In this document: positions 24,698 to 33,334 of the stretch, one piece after another
Layout: the number at the start of each line of letters is the position of its first letter
How positions within the stretch are numbered: position 1 is the first letter of the stretch
Source: Streptomyces sp. NBC_00335
GTDB lineage: Bacteria > Actinomycetota > Actinomycetes > Streptomycetales > Streptomycetaceae
Length of the DNA: 64,000 bases
Direction: 5' to 3'
Assembly: GCF_036127095.1 (NCBI RefSeq)
Contig: NZ_CP108006.1
Location: 5,137,501 to 5,201,500, forward strand
Made by a program: the position numbers and the translations under genes
The notes under the pieces: model-generated
Database searches by the model: none
What the model was told of the DNA's origin: nothing
Seen by the model: the letters and a program-made list of their open reading frames with translations, nothing else

Positions 24698-27154
24698 TCA
24701 GGTCCGCTGACGCTCCGGCCGGGGCAGGTCGTGCCGGTGCCCGGGCCGGGGCAGGTCGAGCCGGCCCTCCGGCAGGGCCGGCCCGCGCCGACGCCGCCGG
24801 CCCGCCGCGAGCGGTCCGGGTCGGCCGGGCAGCCCCAGCAGGGCCGCCAGGACCAGCAGGGCCGCCGCGGCGACCGCTGCGCCCGCGACGAGGCCCGGGG
24901 GCCGGAAGGTGCAGTTCACGCTGGTGGTGCGGCCGTCCAGCGGGATCGCGACCAGACCCAGCCGGGAGGCGGCCGGGCGTCCGTTGCAGGTCCAGCCCGC
25001 GATCGCGGGGGCGGAGAGCACCGCCGTGCCCGTGCTGCCCGGCGGGAGCACCGCACGGACGCCCGAGGACCCGACCCGCACGGACACCGCCGCCGTGGCG
25101 CGCAGCCGGTCGACGGCCGCCGTCAGCAGGGAGCGGTCCAGACAGGACAGCTGCCACTGCGCCGGCGCCGCCTCCCCGAAGACCAGCGCCGAGGCCGCGC
25201 CGCGGGAGACCCCCAGGGGTTGCAGGGCGGCCCTGTTGCGCGACGTGTGGGCGCTCAGCCGGAAGGCCGGGCCGTCCGCGCGGCGGGCCGTCCCGTTGTA
25301 CTCGGGAGCCCACAGGAAGGCCTCCGTCCCCGCCCGGCAGACCCCGGGGGAGAGCGGATCCTCGTAGACCCGCGCGCCCAGCAGCAGCTCCTGGTTGGCG
25401 AGGGGCGAGGCCCCGTACACCGGTTCCGGGCCCGGCGGGCGGACCGTGACCAGCGGCGGGACCTCGGCGCGGGTCACCGTGCCGTCGGGCTGCAGCCGGG
25501 CGCCGACGGAGAACACGGCGTCCGTCACCGGGTTGTCGATGCTCTGCACATTGCGGCCGCGCGAGGTCCAGCCCGCCCCGAGGGCCGCCATGGTCCGCGT
25601 GAACAGGTCCGGGGTGTGGCTGCTGTAGTACGCGCCGCCCTCCCCGCCCAGCAGCATCGGGTCGTTGCCCGTCAGCGCCGGCCGCCCGGCGTCCGTGCGG
25701 TACGCGGGCCAGCCCTCGGCGTCCTCCAGGGCCCCGGCGCGCGCGGAGTGCGCCGCGCCCCACACCGGGTAGTCGTCCAGGTCCCCCAGCTTGCCCCGAT
25801 GCCCCTGGGCGGTGGTCGCCGCCGCCTGGGCCAGCAGGACCAGCGCCAGCACGGCCGCCGCCGGCAGGACCAGGCGCCGGTGGCGCAGCGCCCACCAGGC
25901 GCAGCCCGCCAGGGCCAGGCCGCCGCCGAAGAGGGCGAGCCCCCACGAGGTCGTGAGCGTGCTCCCGCTCGCCGCGAGCAGCACGACCGCCAGGACCGCC
26001 GCGCCGCCCGCCAGCGCCCGCGCCCCGGGCGGGCCGGCCGCCAGCCCCGCCCAGGCGGCCATCACCACGATCCCGGCCAGCACGAAGGTCTGCCGGTACG
26101 CGCTGCCGTTGGGCGTCGCGAAGAGGTGCCAGGCCAGGTGCGTCGGCATCCACTGGAAGGACAGCAGCACCAGCAGGACGAGCCCCGTCCACACCAGCCG
26201 ATCCCGCCCCGCCAGAGCCCGGTGGAAGGGCAGGGCCGCCACGAGCAGCAGGGTCCCGGTGCCGATGAACAGGGCGGGGGAGGAGAAGGAGTAGGTGGCG
26301 GGCAGCAGCCGGGACAGCAGGTCCTCGGTCGCCACCGGCTCGAACGGCCTGGACCACCCCGGGTAGGCCTGCTTCGAGCTGAGGAAGAGGGGGACGAGCA
26401 CCGGCGCCGACAGGGCGACGCCCAGCGTGGTCGTCAGCGCCGCCCGCACCAGGACCCGTAGCTGCCGCGCCGCACCCTTCCGGGTGAGGAGCAGCCGGAC
26501 CAGCAGCACCAGGACCGCGCCCAGCGTCGCCATGTAGGCGGTGTAGAAGTTCGCCGTCCAGCAGAGCGCCACCACCACGACGGCCACCACCGGCCGGCGC
26601 GAGCGCAGCGCCCACTCACCCGTCAGACACAGGAGCGGGAAGGCGATCAGCCCGTCCAGCCACATCGGGTTGTACGAGGCCTCGATCACCGACCAGCCGC
26701 ACAGCGCGTACGAGGCCCCGAGCAGCCCCGCCGCCCACGCCGGCCCGCGCCGCTGGGTGCGCAGCAGCCAGGCCATCGCGGCGGCGGCGGCCGCCGTCTT
26801 GACCACCGTGACCACGTACACCGCGAGGTCGATGTCCTGGCGCGGGAACAGCCCCACCAGGACCGCGAACGGGCTGGTCAGATAGGTCCCGAAGTCGGGC
26901 AGGAAGCTGGTCCCGTACCCGGACTGCCAGTTCAGCAGCAGCCCGCCCCCGGCCCGCCCGTGCAGCAGGTCCCACAGGTGCGCGTGGAACGGCACGAACT
27001 GATTGCCGAGGTCGTTGATGCTGCGGTGACGCGGCCCGTACGGGAAGACGCGCGCCACGGCGTCTCCGGCGCACACGGCCACCGTCGTGACGAGGGCGGC
27101 GAGTGCCGAGCCGAGCAGGCCGGGGCGGCGCGGGGAGCGGTGCGGAGTCGACAT
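24698..27154 (-). CDS. YfhO family membrane protein
   Basis: An 818-residue protein with a cytosolic N-terminus, about 12 membrane helices over the first 470 residues, and a large exported C-terminal part, then a last helix and a Gly/Arg-rich tail. The first extracytoplasmic loop contains YGPRHRSINDLGNQFVPFHAHLWD, typical of YfhO/GT-C type glycosyltransferases. Members glycosylate teichoic acids or other envelope polymers in Firmicutes. A matching role in Streptomyces envelope modification is an inference. Start MSTPHRSPRR was chosen over longer in-frame options. It is convergent with the kinase gene, only 13 bases apart. Confidence 0.85.
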   Translation of the reverse strand: MSTPHRSPRRPGLLGSALAALVTTVAVCAGDAVARVFPYGPRHRSINDLGNQFVPFHAHLWDLLHGRAGGGLLLNWQSGYGTSFLPDFGTYLTSPFAVLVGLFPRQDIDLAVYVVTVVKTAAAAAAMAWLLRTQRRGPAWAAGLLGASYALCGWSVIEASYNPMWLDGLIAFPLLCLTGEWALRSRRPVVAVVVVALCWTANFYTAYMATLGAVLVLLVRLLLTRKGAARQLRVLVRAALTTTLGVALSAPVLVPLFLSSKQAYPGWSRPFEPVATEDLLSRLLPATYSFSSPALFIGTGTLLLVAALPFHRALAGRDRLVWTGLVLLVLLSFQWMPTHLAWHLFATPNGSAYRQTFVLAGIVVMAAWAGLAAGPPGARALAGGAAVLAVVLLAASGSTLTTSWGLALFGGGLALAGCAWWALRHRRLVLPAAAVLALVLLAQAAATTAQGHRGKLGDLDDYPVWGAAHSARAGALEDAEGWPAYRTDAGRPALTGNDPMLLGGEGGAYYSSHTPDLFTRTMAALGAGWTSRGRNVQSIDNPVTDAVFSVGARLQPDGTVTRAEVPPLVTVRPPGPEPVYGASPLANQELLLGARVYEDPLSPGVCRAGTEAFLWAPEYNGTARRADGPAFRLSAHTSRNRAALQPLGVSRGAASALVFGEAAPAQWQLSCLDRSLLTAAVDRLRATAAVSVRVGSSGVRAVLPPGSTGTAVLSAPAIAGWTCNGRPAASRLGLVAIPLDGRTTSVNCTFRPPGLVAGAAVAAAALLVLAALLGLPGRPGPLAAGRRRRRGPALPEGRLDLPRPGHRHDLPRPERQRT

Positions 27155-27330
27155 GGTGGGCCGACCCTGGCACTCCCGATGGGCCGAAGGATGACCATCG
27201 GTGGACGCGAACCCCAACACCCCCGGAATCGTTGGTCGAACCAGTGGCTCTGATCACCCCGACTGCATAACATCGATCACCGCACGGCCCTTGTGCACCG
27301 AAGCACAATCTCCCGGCCCTGGAGGCTCCT

Positions 27331-27951
27331 TTGCACCGTCGCACAGCGCTCTCCGTTTCCGCCGCCCTGCTCCTGGCGGCCCCTCTGCTGTCCGCGTGCT
27401 CGGGCGAAGCCCGCCCCGGCACCGCGGCCGTGATCGGCGGCGAACGGATCACCACCTCCGCGCTCCAGGCCCAGGTGAACGACGTCCGCACCGCACAGAA
27501 CCGCTCCGAACACGCGGCCGAGCTCATCGCGGCCGTCCCGCAGCTCGACCGGGTCAAGCTCAGCACCATGCTGCAGAGCCGGATCCTCGACCGGATGGCG
27601 AAGGACGCCGGGATCACCGTCACCCCCAAGGACCTCCAGGAGGCCCGCAAGGCCTACGACGAGGGCAACCGCGGGGCCGCGGCCTTCGAGGAGGCGATCT
27701 TGCAGAAGGCCGCCGTCGCCCCCGACCAGATCGAGCGCTGGGTCCGCGACCAGGTGCTCTTCGAGAAGCTGAACGCCAAGTACGGCGAGGGCAAGCTCGC
27801 CGAGCCCGCCGCGAAGGCCGCGGCCAAGCTCGGCATCGAGGTCAACCCGCGCTACGGCGTCTGGGACCCCCAGCGGGTCACCCTCGGCGAGCACTCGACC
27901 CCGTGGATCACCCAGGTCACCCGGCCCGAGCAGCCCCCGGCCGGCGCCTAG
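27331..27951 (+). CDS. SurA N-domain-like lipoprotein
   Basis: A 206-residue lipoprotein starting at TTG 27331, with GGAGG six bases upstream deciding the start. The signal peptide ends at lipobox LSAC. The mature part (GTAAVIGGERITTSALQAQVNDV, then LDRMAKDAGITVTPKDLQEARKAY) resembles the helical N-terminal chaperone domain of SurA/PrsA proteins. No parvulin domain follows, so it should be a chaperone-like protein rather than an isomerase. It lies 30 bases upstream of mazG on the same strand, so an operon is likely. Confidence 0.85.
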   Translation: MHRRTALSVSAALLLAAPLLSACSGEARPGTAAVIGGERITTSALQAQVNDVRTAQNRSEHAAELIAAVPQLDRVKLSTMLQSRILDRMAKDAGITVTPKDLQEARKAYDEGNRGAAAFEEAILQKAAVAPDQIERWVRDQVLFEKLNAKYGEGKLAEPAAKAAAKLGIEVNPRYGVWDPQRVTLGEHSTPWITQVTRPEQPPAGA

Positions 27952-27981
27952 CCGCTCGCCCGGGGGAGGTAGGTTCGGAGG

Positions 27982-28971
27982 GTGACTGACGACGTGTCCT
28001 CCGAGCCCACCGGCCGCATCGTGCTGCTGACCACCAGCCACCGGGTGGCCCCCGGCATGCTGTCCTGGCCCGCCTGGCAGACCCTGCACGCCGCGGACCG
28101 GGTGCTGTGCGCCGACCCGGGCCACGTCCAGCTCCCCTACCTCCGCGAGGCGGGCGTCGACGTGGCCCTGGAGACGCCGGACGCCCAGGCGCTGATCGAG
28201 GAGTGCGCCGGCGGGCAGACGGTCGTCGTCCTGCTCAGCGGCGAGGGAGACCGGCGGCTCACCGACGGGCTGGCCCGCTTCGCCGGCTCGGGCCGGGTCG
28301 CCGTACCGGACCTGGAGCTGCTGCCGGGCTCGTACGATCTGCCGGGCGCGCGCCTGCTCGACCTCGTCCAGGTCATGGACCGGGTCCGGCGCGAATGCCC
28401 CTGGACCTCGGAGCAGACGCACGAGGGACTGGCGAAGTACGCCATCGAAGAGGCCTACGAGCTGGTCGAGGCCATCGAGGCCGGGGACCGCGAAGAACTG
28501 CGCGAGGAGCTCGGCGACGTCCTGCTCCAGGTGGTCTTCCACGCGCGCATTGCCGAGGAGGGCGGCCCCGGTGAAGAGGACGAGCCGTTCTCCATCGACG
28601 ACGTGGCAGGGGCCCTCGTCGAGAAGCTGATCCACCGGCACCCGCACGTCTTCGGCGACGCGACCGCGGAAACCCCGGAGGACGTGAACGCGCACTGGCA
28701 GCGCACCAAGCAGGTGGAGAAGCAGCGGGAGTCGGTGACCGACGGGATCCCGCTCGGCCAGCCCGGTCTCGCGCTCGCGGCCAAGCTGGCGGGCCGTGCC
28801 CGTGCGGGGGAGGTGCCCGTGGAACTGCCCCGCGGGGAGGGCGTCGGGTACGAACTGCTGGATCTGGCGGCGCGCGCCGAGGCGGCGGGGACCGACCCCG
28901 AGACCGCGCTGCGCGCGGCGGCCCGGACCTACCGGGACGCGATCCGTGCGGCCGAGGGCGTCGGCGAGTAG
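27982..28971 (+). CDS. mazG: Nucleoside triphosphate pyrophosphohydrolase MazG
   Basis: A 329-residue protein. The catalytic MazG module starts near residue 130 with LVQVMDRVRRECPWTSEQTHEGL and contains EEAYELVEAI and EELGDVLLQVVFHARI, the EExxE and ExxD metal-binding motifs. The first 120 residues look like a decayed tetrapyrrole methylase fold similar to the YabN-type fusion, without an obvious SAM loop. MazG hydrolyses non-canonical or excess NTPs to NMP and pyrophosphate. Start is GTG 27982 with GGAGG just upstream. Downstream lies the TnpB insertion. Confidence 0.92.
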   Translation: MTDDVSSEPTGRIVLLTTSHRVAPGMLSWPAWQTLHAADRVLCADPGHVQLPYLREAGVDVALETPDAQALIEECAGGQTVVVLLSGEGDRRLTDGLARFAGSGRVAVPDLELLPGSYDLPGARLLDLVQVMDRVRRECPWTSEQTHEGLAKYAIEEAYELVEAIEAGDREELREELGDVLLQVVFHARIAEEGGPGEEDEPFSIDDVAGALVEKLIHRHPHVFGDATAETPEDVNAHWQRTKQVEKQRESVTDGIPLGQPGLALAAKLAGRARAGEVPVELPRGEGVGYELLDLAARAEAAGTDPETALRAAARTYRDAIRAAEGVGE

Positions 28972-29005
28972 CCGTTGCTTTGATCATCAAGTGATCTCAG
29001 CAATC

Positions 29006-29037
29006 CCGGTGTTTCCACCGGAATGGTCCGTAACGGG
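29006..29037 (-). ncRNA. Candidate guide (omega) RNA scaffold end of the TnpB element
   Basis: In TnpB elements the guide RNA overlaps the 3' end of tnpB and the right end of the element. Here the bases after the tnpB stop form a clean hairpin (29006-29021) and then run to the element border. The RNA itself is inferred from family knowledge; its guide would be the DNA just beyond about 28976. Confidence 0.3.
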
Positions 29038-30495
29038 TCACCAGAGTGCGAGTTGCGCGCTGGCGTCCTGTTGACGGTCACCCGTTTCCTTCCCGGCCCG
29101 GGGGCTGGGGATTGCGCCACCTGCCCGCCCCGGTCCGGCCTTGCGGCGCGGGCGGGTGGTGCGGGTCTTGCGGTTGGCTCCACGGGGCTTCGACTCCGAC
29201 TTGGCGGGGTCCAGGTCTCCGGCCGCTCCGGTACCTGTCGTGCGGGCCGCTAGAGCGACCAAGTTACGTCCGGCGTTCGTGTCCCGGTCGAGGACGAGGC
29301 CGCAGTTGTCGCACTCGAAGACGCGCATGCTGAGGGGCAGCTTGGCTTTCACCACACCGCAGCGGGAGCAGGTTTTCGAGGAGGGGTACCAGCGGTCGGC
29401 CACGACGAGGCGGGTGCCGTGCCGACGGGTTTTGTAGGTGAGCTGGCGTCGGATCTCGCCGAACGCGGCGTCCGCTATACATCGGGACAGGCGGCGGTTG
29501 CGGCCCATGCCGGCGACGTTGAGGTTCTCGACGACGATCGTGCCGTACTTGGAGGCGAGGCGGGTCGTCATCTTGTGGAGGGTGTCCTCGCGGAGGTTCG
29601 CGACCCGGTGATGGATCTTGTTTCGGGCCTGGTTGGCCTTCTCCCAGCGCTTCGACGCCTTCTGCCCGGAGTGCCGGTCGGGGCCGCGCCGACGGGAGGC
29701 GATCCGGCTGGCGCGGCGCAGCTGTTTCTGGGCGCGGTCGAGGTGGCGTGGGTTGGGTTCCTCGCTGAGGACACCATCGCTGTCCGCGAGGACGGCCAGC
29801 GTTTTGATACCGAGGTCGATACCGACCGCCGTGTCCGGGCGAGCCACCTTCCCGAGCTGGTGTTTCTGCTCGGCCTGAAGGGACACGAACCAGCGGCCTC
29901 GGTCCAGACATGCGGTCGCGGAGAGGATCCGCATGTCCCCCGCGTCGATGAGGGCTCGCAGGTCGGCTCGGTTCTCGTGGATGCGGACGGTGCCGATCCT
30001 GGGCAGAGTGACGTGCCGGCCGTCAGGCTCGATGCGGATCGTGCCCGTGGTGAACCGGCAGGTCAGGCGTGCCTTCCGTTTCAATTTGAAGCGAGGGACA
30101 CCCATCTTCGGGCCCCTGCGCTTGCCGCTCTTCGACTTCGTGAAGTTGTCGAACGCAGCTGAAGCGTTGGCTAGGCCCGTGTTGTACGCCTCTTTGGAAT
30201 TCTCCTCCCACCAGTCGGCGAAGTGCGGGTTGCTGTGCTTGTCCTCGTTGAACGCCTTCCGCAGCGAGGGCAGCGACCACGATCGCCACGGAGTCAGCTC
30301 GTCCTCGGGGATGCCGTACGACTGCTCAGCCTTACGCTGCCACCACACAGTGGTGACGTACACGACCGCCCAGTTGTATGCGGCCCGCGCCCCACCTCCG
30401 TGTGAATGCAGGCGGCGGTTGGCCGTTGCGTTCGGGTCCAGGGCGAGCTTGTGCGCGCGGACGGTGAAGCCCAGCTGCGGCTTGAACTTCTTCAC
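29038..30495 (-). CDS. tnpB: RNA-guided endonuclease TnpB
   Basis: The product has 485 residues from GTG 30495; 506 if started at 30558. The RuvC-like nuclease residues are all present: Asp in VGIDLGIKTLAVL (RuvC-I), Glu in IVVENLNVAGM (RuvC-II) and Asp in DRDTNAGRNL (RuvC-III). The zinc finger CSRCG...CDNCG lies between II and III. The basic C-terminal tail is long (PRGANRKTRTTRPRRKAG). There is no internal stop, so the enzyme may be active. TnpB proteins cut DNA guided by an RNA from the element end and help retain the transposon. No TnpA is present, so the element would be non-autonomous. Confidence 0.9.
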   Translation of the reverse strand: MKKFKPQLGFTVRAHKLALDPNATANRRLHSHGGGARAAYNWAVVYVTTVWWQRKAEQSYGIPEDELTPWRSWSLPSLRKAFNEDKHSNPHFADWWEENSKEAYNTGLANASAAFDNFTKSKSGKRRGPKMGVPRFKLKRKARLTCRFTTGTIRIEPDGRHVTLPRIGTVRIHENRADLRALIDAGDMRILSATACLDRGRWFVSLQAEQKHQLGKVARPDTAVGIDLGIKTLAVLADSDGVLSEEPNPRHLDRAQKQLRRASRIASRRRGPDRHSGQKASKRWEKANQARNKIHHRVANLREDTLHKMTTRLASKYGTIVVENLNVAGMGRNRRLSRCIADAAFGEIRRQLTYKTRRHGTRLVVADRWYPSSKTCSRCGVVKAKLPLSMRVFECDNCGLVLDRDTNAGRNLVALAARTTGTGAAGDLDPAKSESKPRGANRKTRTTRPRRKAGPGRAGGAIPSPRAGKETGDRQQDASAQLALW

Positions 30496-30565
30496 AGCAT
30501 CAGGATATTTGCTGAGAATACGAGATATCCACTGGAAGAAATGGGAACTGTTGTTCAATCCTCGT

Positions 30566-30588
30566 CGCGCTGGAAAACGTCCAGCGCG
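30566..30588 (-). terminator. Hairpin after the flavohaemoglobin gene
   Basis: A perfect 9-base stem (30566-30574 with 30580-30588) with a 5-base loop begins immediately after the stop codon (30590). It could end the flavohaemoglobin transcript or belong to the left end of the TnpB element. Confidence 0.5.
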
Positions 30589-30589
30589 C

Positions 30590-31885
30590 TCAGTACTCCC
30601 GTGGGGCGCGGCCCGACGGGTTGTGCCAGTGCGGGTCGGGCCGGTTCAAGAACCACTCCCCGAAGCCCATCGGGCGGTTTCCCGGCTCGTGGCTCTTGCC
30701 ACTGGCAGGTACGGAGTCGTAGAAGATCCGGTCGGGGCGGGCGCCGAGCTCCTCCAGGAGGTACGAGGTCTCCCGGATGAACTGCGGCGGACCGCTGAGG
30801 TAGACGTCCTGGTCGGGCCAGAGCCCGCGGTTGCTGAGCGCGGTCGCCAGCCGGTCGGTGGCCTGGTTGCGGTGCTGACCGGGGGCGGGGGTGATGTAGG
30901 TGACGCTCAGCCAGGCCAGCGAAGCCGCGTACTCGTCGATGAGCGGGCGGTCGTAGAGGTGGGCGGCGTCCCGGGCGACCACGAAGAGCCGCACGTCCTG
31001 ATCGGGAGGGTGCTCCGCGAGGTCCTCCATCATGGCGCGGACCGGGGCCCAGCCGGTGCCGGCGGCGATGAAGCTGACCGGGCGGTCCTCGCGGCGGAAG
31101 GTCATCTGCCCGCCGGCCGCGCCGAGCCGCAGCACGTCCCCGGGCTGTGTCTCCCGGATCAGGGCGGTGCTGAGGCGGCCCCCCTCGATCCGGCTGACGT
31201 GCAGGTCGAGCGTCCCGTCGGCGCGCGGCGCGTTCCCCAGGGAGTACGTGCGCCAGGTCGTCGGGACCCGGTCGCTGCTCACGCTCGCGTACTGGCCGGG
31301 GAGATGGGGGAAAGGGGTGTGCGGGCGGAGGGTGAGGACGCCGATGTCCTGCCCGTACAGCAGGTGGCGTACCACTTCCGCGTCCCACCAGGGCGGGTCG
31401 TCGCTGTCGGCGGCGCCGGCCATCATCGCGTCGGCGATCACCTGATATGCCTCTGACCAGGCCTTTTCTGCCTGGGGGTGCCAGGCGGACCCGGAGGCCT
31501 CGGCGAGCGCGGCGATGAGGCTGGTGCCCACGGCCGCGTAGTGCTCGGGCCCCGCCAGGAACTTGCGGTGGTCGCGGCCGAGGTCGCGGAGATAGGGGAC
31601 GAGCGTTTCGTTCTCCAGGTGGGCGATCACATGGGTGAGGGCGGCGAAGAGCCGGTCCCGCTGTCGTTCCATGTCTTCGAAGGAGGCCGGGAAGAGATCA
31701 CGGACTCCGGGGTTGTGCCAGAACAGGTGGGAGTAGAAGAACTTGACCGCATGCTCGGCCCGTCTCTCCACCACCGCGAAGCTGCTTTTCAAGATCCTCA
31801 CATCCACAAAACCGAAAGTAGGAACGCCGGGGAACGTGAGGTCAAGCCAGAGCCGATCTACGGACAGCCGCGATAAATAGGCCAT
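30590..31885 (-). CDS. Flavohaemoglobin (nitric oxide dioxygenase type)
   Basis: Up to 431 residues. The globin part starts VDVRILKSSFAVVERRAEHAV, with the distal Tyr in VKFFYSHLFW and the proximal His in LAGPEHYAAVG. The reductase part has the FAD motif RTYS, the NAD-binding FIAAGTGWAPVRAMM and a C-terminal YLSGPPQFI. It should oxidise NO to nitrate or reduce oxidants. The start is uncertain: ATG 31885 (MAYLS) has no ribosome-binding site and would include a TTA codon at 31876-31874; GTG 31807 starts at the globin domain. It diverges from the P450 gene, with 37 bases between ATG 31885 and GTG 31923. Confidence 0.85.
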   Translation of the reverse strand: MAYLSRLSVDRLWLDLTFPGVPTFGFVDVRILKSSFAVVERRAEHAVKFFYSHLFWHNPGVRDLFPASFEDMERQRDRLFAALTHVIAHLENETLVPYLRDLGRDHRKFLAGPEHYAAVGTSLIAALAEASGSAWHPQAEKAWSEAYQVIADAMMAGAADSDDPPWWDAEVVRHLLYGQDIGVLTLRPHTPFPHLPGQYASVSSDRVPTTWRTYSLGNAPRADGTLDLHVSRIEGGRLSTALIRETQPGDVLRLGAAGGQMTFRREDRPVSFIAAGTGWAPVRAMMEDLAEHPPDQDVRLFVVARDAAHLYDRPLIDEYAASLAWLSVTYITPAPGQHRNQATDRLATALSNRGLWPDQDVYLSGPPQFIRETSYLLEELGARPDRIFYDSVPASGKSHEPGNRPMGFGEWFLNRPDPHWHNPSGRAPREY

Positions 31886-31922
31886 ATGGGGTGATGGGCG
31901 GCGGGCGGGATACGGTCTCCGG

Positions 31923-33230
31923 GTGCACGAGCAGACCTCCGCAGCCCCCGAAGAACCCGCCGCCGACCAGTCCGTGGACGGAGCCGCCCCGCCGCCGACC
32001 CTGTTCGACTGGGAGTTCGCGACCGACCCGTACCCGGCGTACGCCTGGCTGCGCGAGCACGCGCCCGTGCACCGCACCACGCTCCCCAGCGGGGTCGAGG
32101 CCTGGCTCGTCACCCGGTACGCCGACGCCCGCCAGGCCCTCGCCGACCAGCGGCTCAGCAAGAACCCGGCCCACCACGAAGGCTCCGCGCACGCCAAGGG
32201 CCGGACCGGGATCCCGGGCGAGCGCAAGGCCGAGCTGATGACCCACCTCCTCAACATCGACCCGCCGGACCACACCCGGCTGCGCCGCCTGGTGTCGAAG
32301 GCGTTCACCCCGCGCAGGGTCGCCGAGTTCATCCCGAGGGTGCAGGGGTTGACCGACCACCTCATCGATCAGTTCGCGGAGAAGGGGGAGGCTGACCTCA
32401 TCCACGAGTTCGCCTTCCCGCTCCCCATCTACGCCATCTGCGAGATGCTCGGTGTACCGCGAGAGGACCAGGACGACTTCCGCGACTGGGCGGGCATGAT
32501 GATCCGCCACGGCGGCGGGCCGCGCGGCGGAGTGGCCCGGTCCGTGAAGCAGATGCGCACCTATCTCGGGGAGCTCATCCACCGCAAGCGCGACGACCTC
32601 GGCGACGACCTGATCTCCGATCTGATCCGGGCCAGCGACCACGGCGACCACCTGACGGAGGCCGAGGCCACCGCGATGGCCTTCATCCTGCTGTTTGCGG
32701 GGTTCGAAACCACGGTCAATCTCATCGGCAACGGGGTCCACTCCCTCTTCATGAACCCGGAGCAGCGCGAACGCCTCCAGCTCTCCCTCGCCGCCGGCGA
32801 GAGCGGGCTGCTCGCCACCGGCGTGGAGGAGCTGCTGCGCTACGACGGCCCCGTGGAGCTGGCCACCTGGCGGTTCGCCACCGAGCCCTTCGAGCTCGGG
32901 GGCCAGGCCATCGCGGCGGGAGATCCCGTACTGGTGGTCCTGGCGGCAGCCGACCGGGACCCCGAACGGTTCGAGGACCCGGACACCCTGGACCTCTCCC
33001 GGGCCGACAACCAGCACCTCGGTTACGGGCACGGCATCCACTACTGCCTGGGTGCCCCGCTCGCCCGGCTCGAAGGGCAGACCGCGCTCGCGACCCTGCT
33101 GACGCGGCTGCCCGATCTGGAACTGGCCGTGCCCGTCGGGGAGCTGCGGTGGCGGGGCGGGCTCATCATGCGGGGGCTGCGGACGCTTCCGGTCCGCTTC
33201 ACGGCCGAATCAAAGCACCAAAACAGCTGA
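31923..33230 (+). CDS. Cytochrome P450, CYP107-like
   Basis: A 435-residue P450. The I-helix oxygen-binding block is ILLFAGFETTVNL (Glu rather than the usual Asp before TT). The ExxR pair is Glu303-Arg306 in VEELLRY, and the haem-thiolate Cys375 lies in GYGHGIHYCLGAPLAR. The N-terminal 25 residues are Ala/Pro-rich with no membrane anchor, as in soluble bacterial P450s. The start is GTG 31923. It is divergent from a flavohaemoglobin gene, which has its own reductase domain; a functional link is possible but not shown. No ferredoxin gene is adjacent. Substrate unknown. Confidence 0.93.
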   Translation: MHEQTSAAPEEPAADQSVDGAAPPPTLFDWEFATDPYPAYAWLREHAPVHRTTLPSGVEAWLVTRYADARQALADQRLSKNPAHHEGSAHAKGRTGIPGERKAELMTHLLNIDPPDHTRLRRLVSKAFTPRRVAEFIPRVQGLTDHLIDQFAEKGEADLIHEFAFPLPIYAICEMLGVPREDQDDFRDWAGMMIRHGGGPRGGVARSVKQMRTYLGELIHRKRDDLGDDLISDLIRASDHGDHLTEAEATAMAFILLFAGFETTVNLIGNGVHSLFMNPEQRERLQLSLAAGESGLLATGVEELLRYDGPVELATWRFATEPFELGGQAIAAGDPVLVVLAAADRDPERFEDPDTLDLSRADNQHLGYGHGIHYCLGAPLARLEGQTALATLLTRLPDLELAVPVGELRWRGGLIMRGLRTLPVRFTAESKHQNS

Positions 33231-33266
33231 AACCACCCTGACCGGAAGTCAGTTCGCTGCCCAAAC

Positions 33267-33296
33267 TTGTGACTGGCGTTCGAAGGCCGCTAGGTT
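33267..33296 (+). promoter_or_regulatory. Vegetative-type promoter of the first rpf gene
   Basis: TTGTGA (33267-33272), an 18-base spacer and TAGGTT (33291-33296) form a good principal-sigma promoter 39 bases before the ATG at 33335. Confidence 0.65.
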
Positions 33297-33334
33297 CTGC
33301 CGTTACCCCGCCGTTATGCGAAAGGTGCAGCCTC

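Larger units (their letters stand above)
28976..30565 (-). mobile_element. IS200/IS605-superfamily element carrying only tnpB (boundaries approximate)
   Basis: This segment has lower GC than its neighbours and sits between the converging ends of mazG (28971) and the flavohaemoglobin gene (30590). It encodes one TnpB and no TnpA. The presumed right end (28976-29037) contains a perfect 6-base stem with a 4-base loop at 29006-29021 and the TTGATCATCAA segment at 28980-28990. The presumed left end (30500-30565) is AT-rich. Exact ends cannot be fixed without an empty site. Confidence 0.6.
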
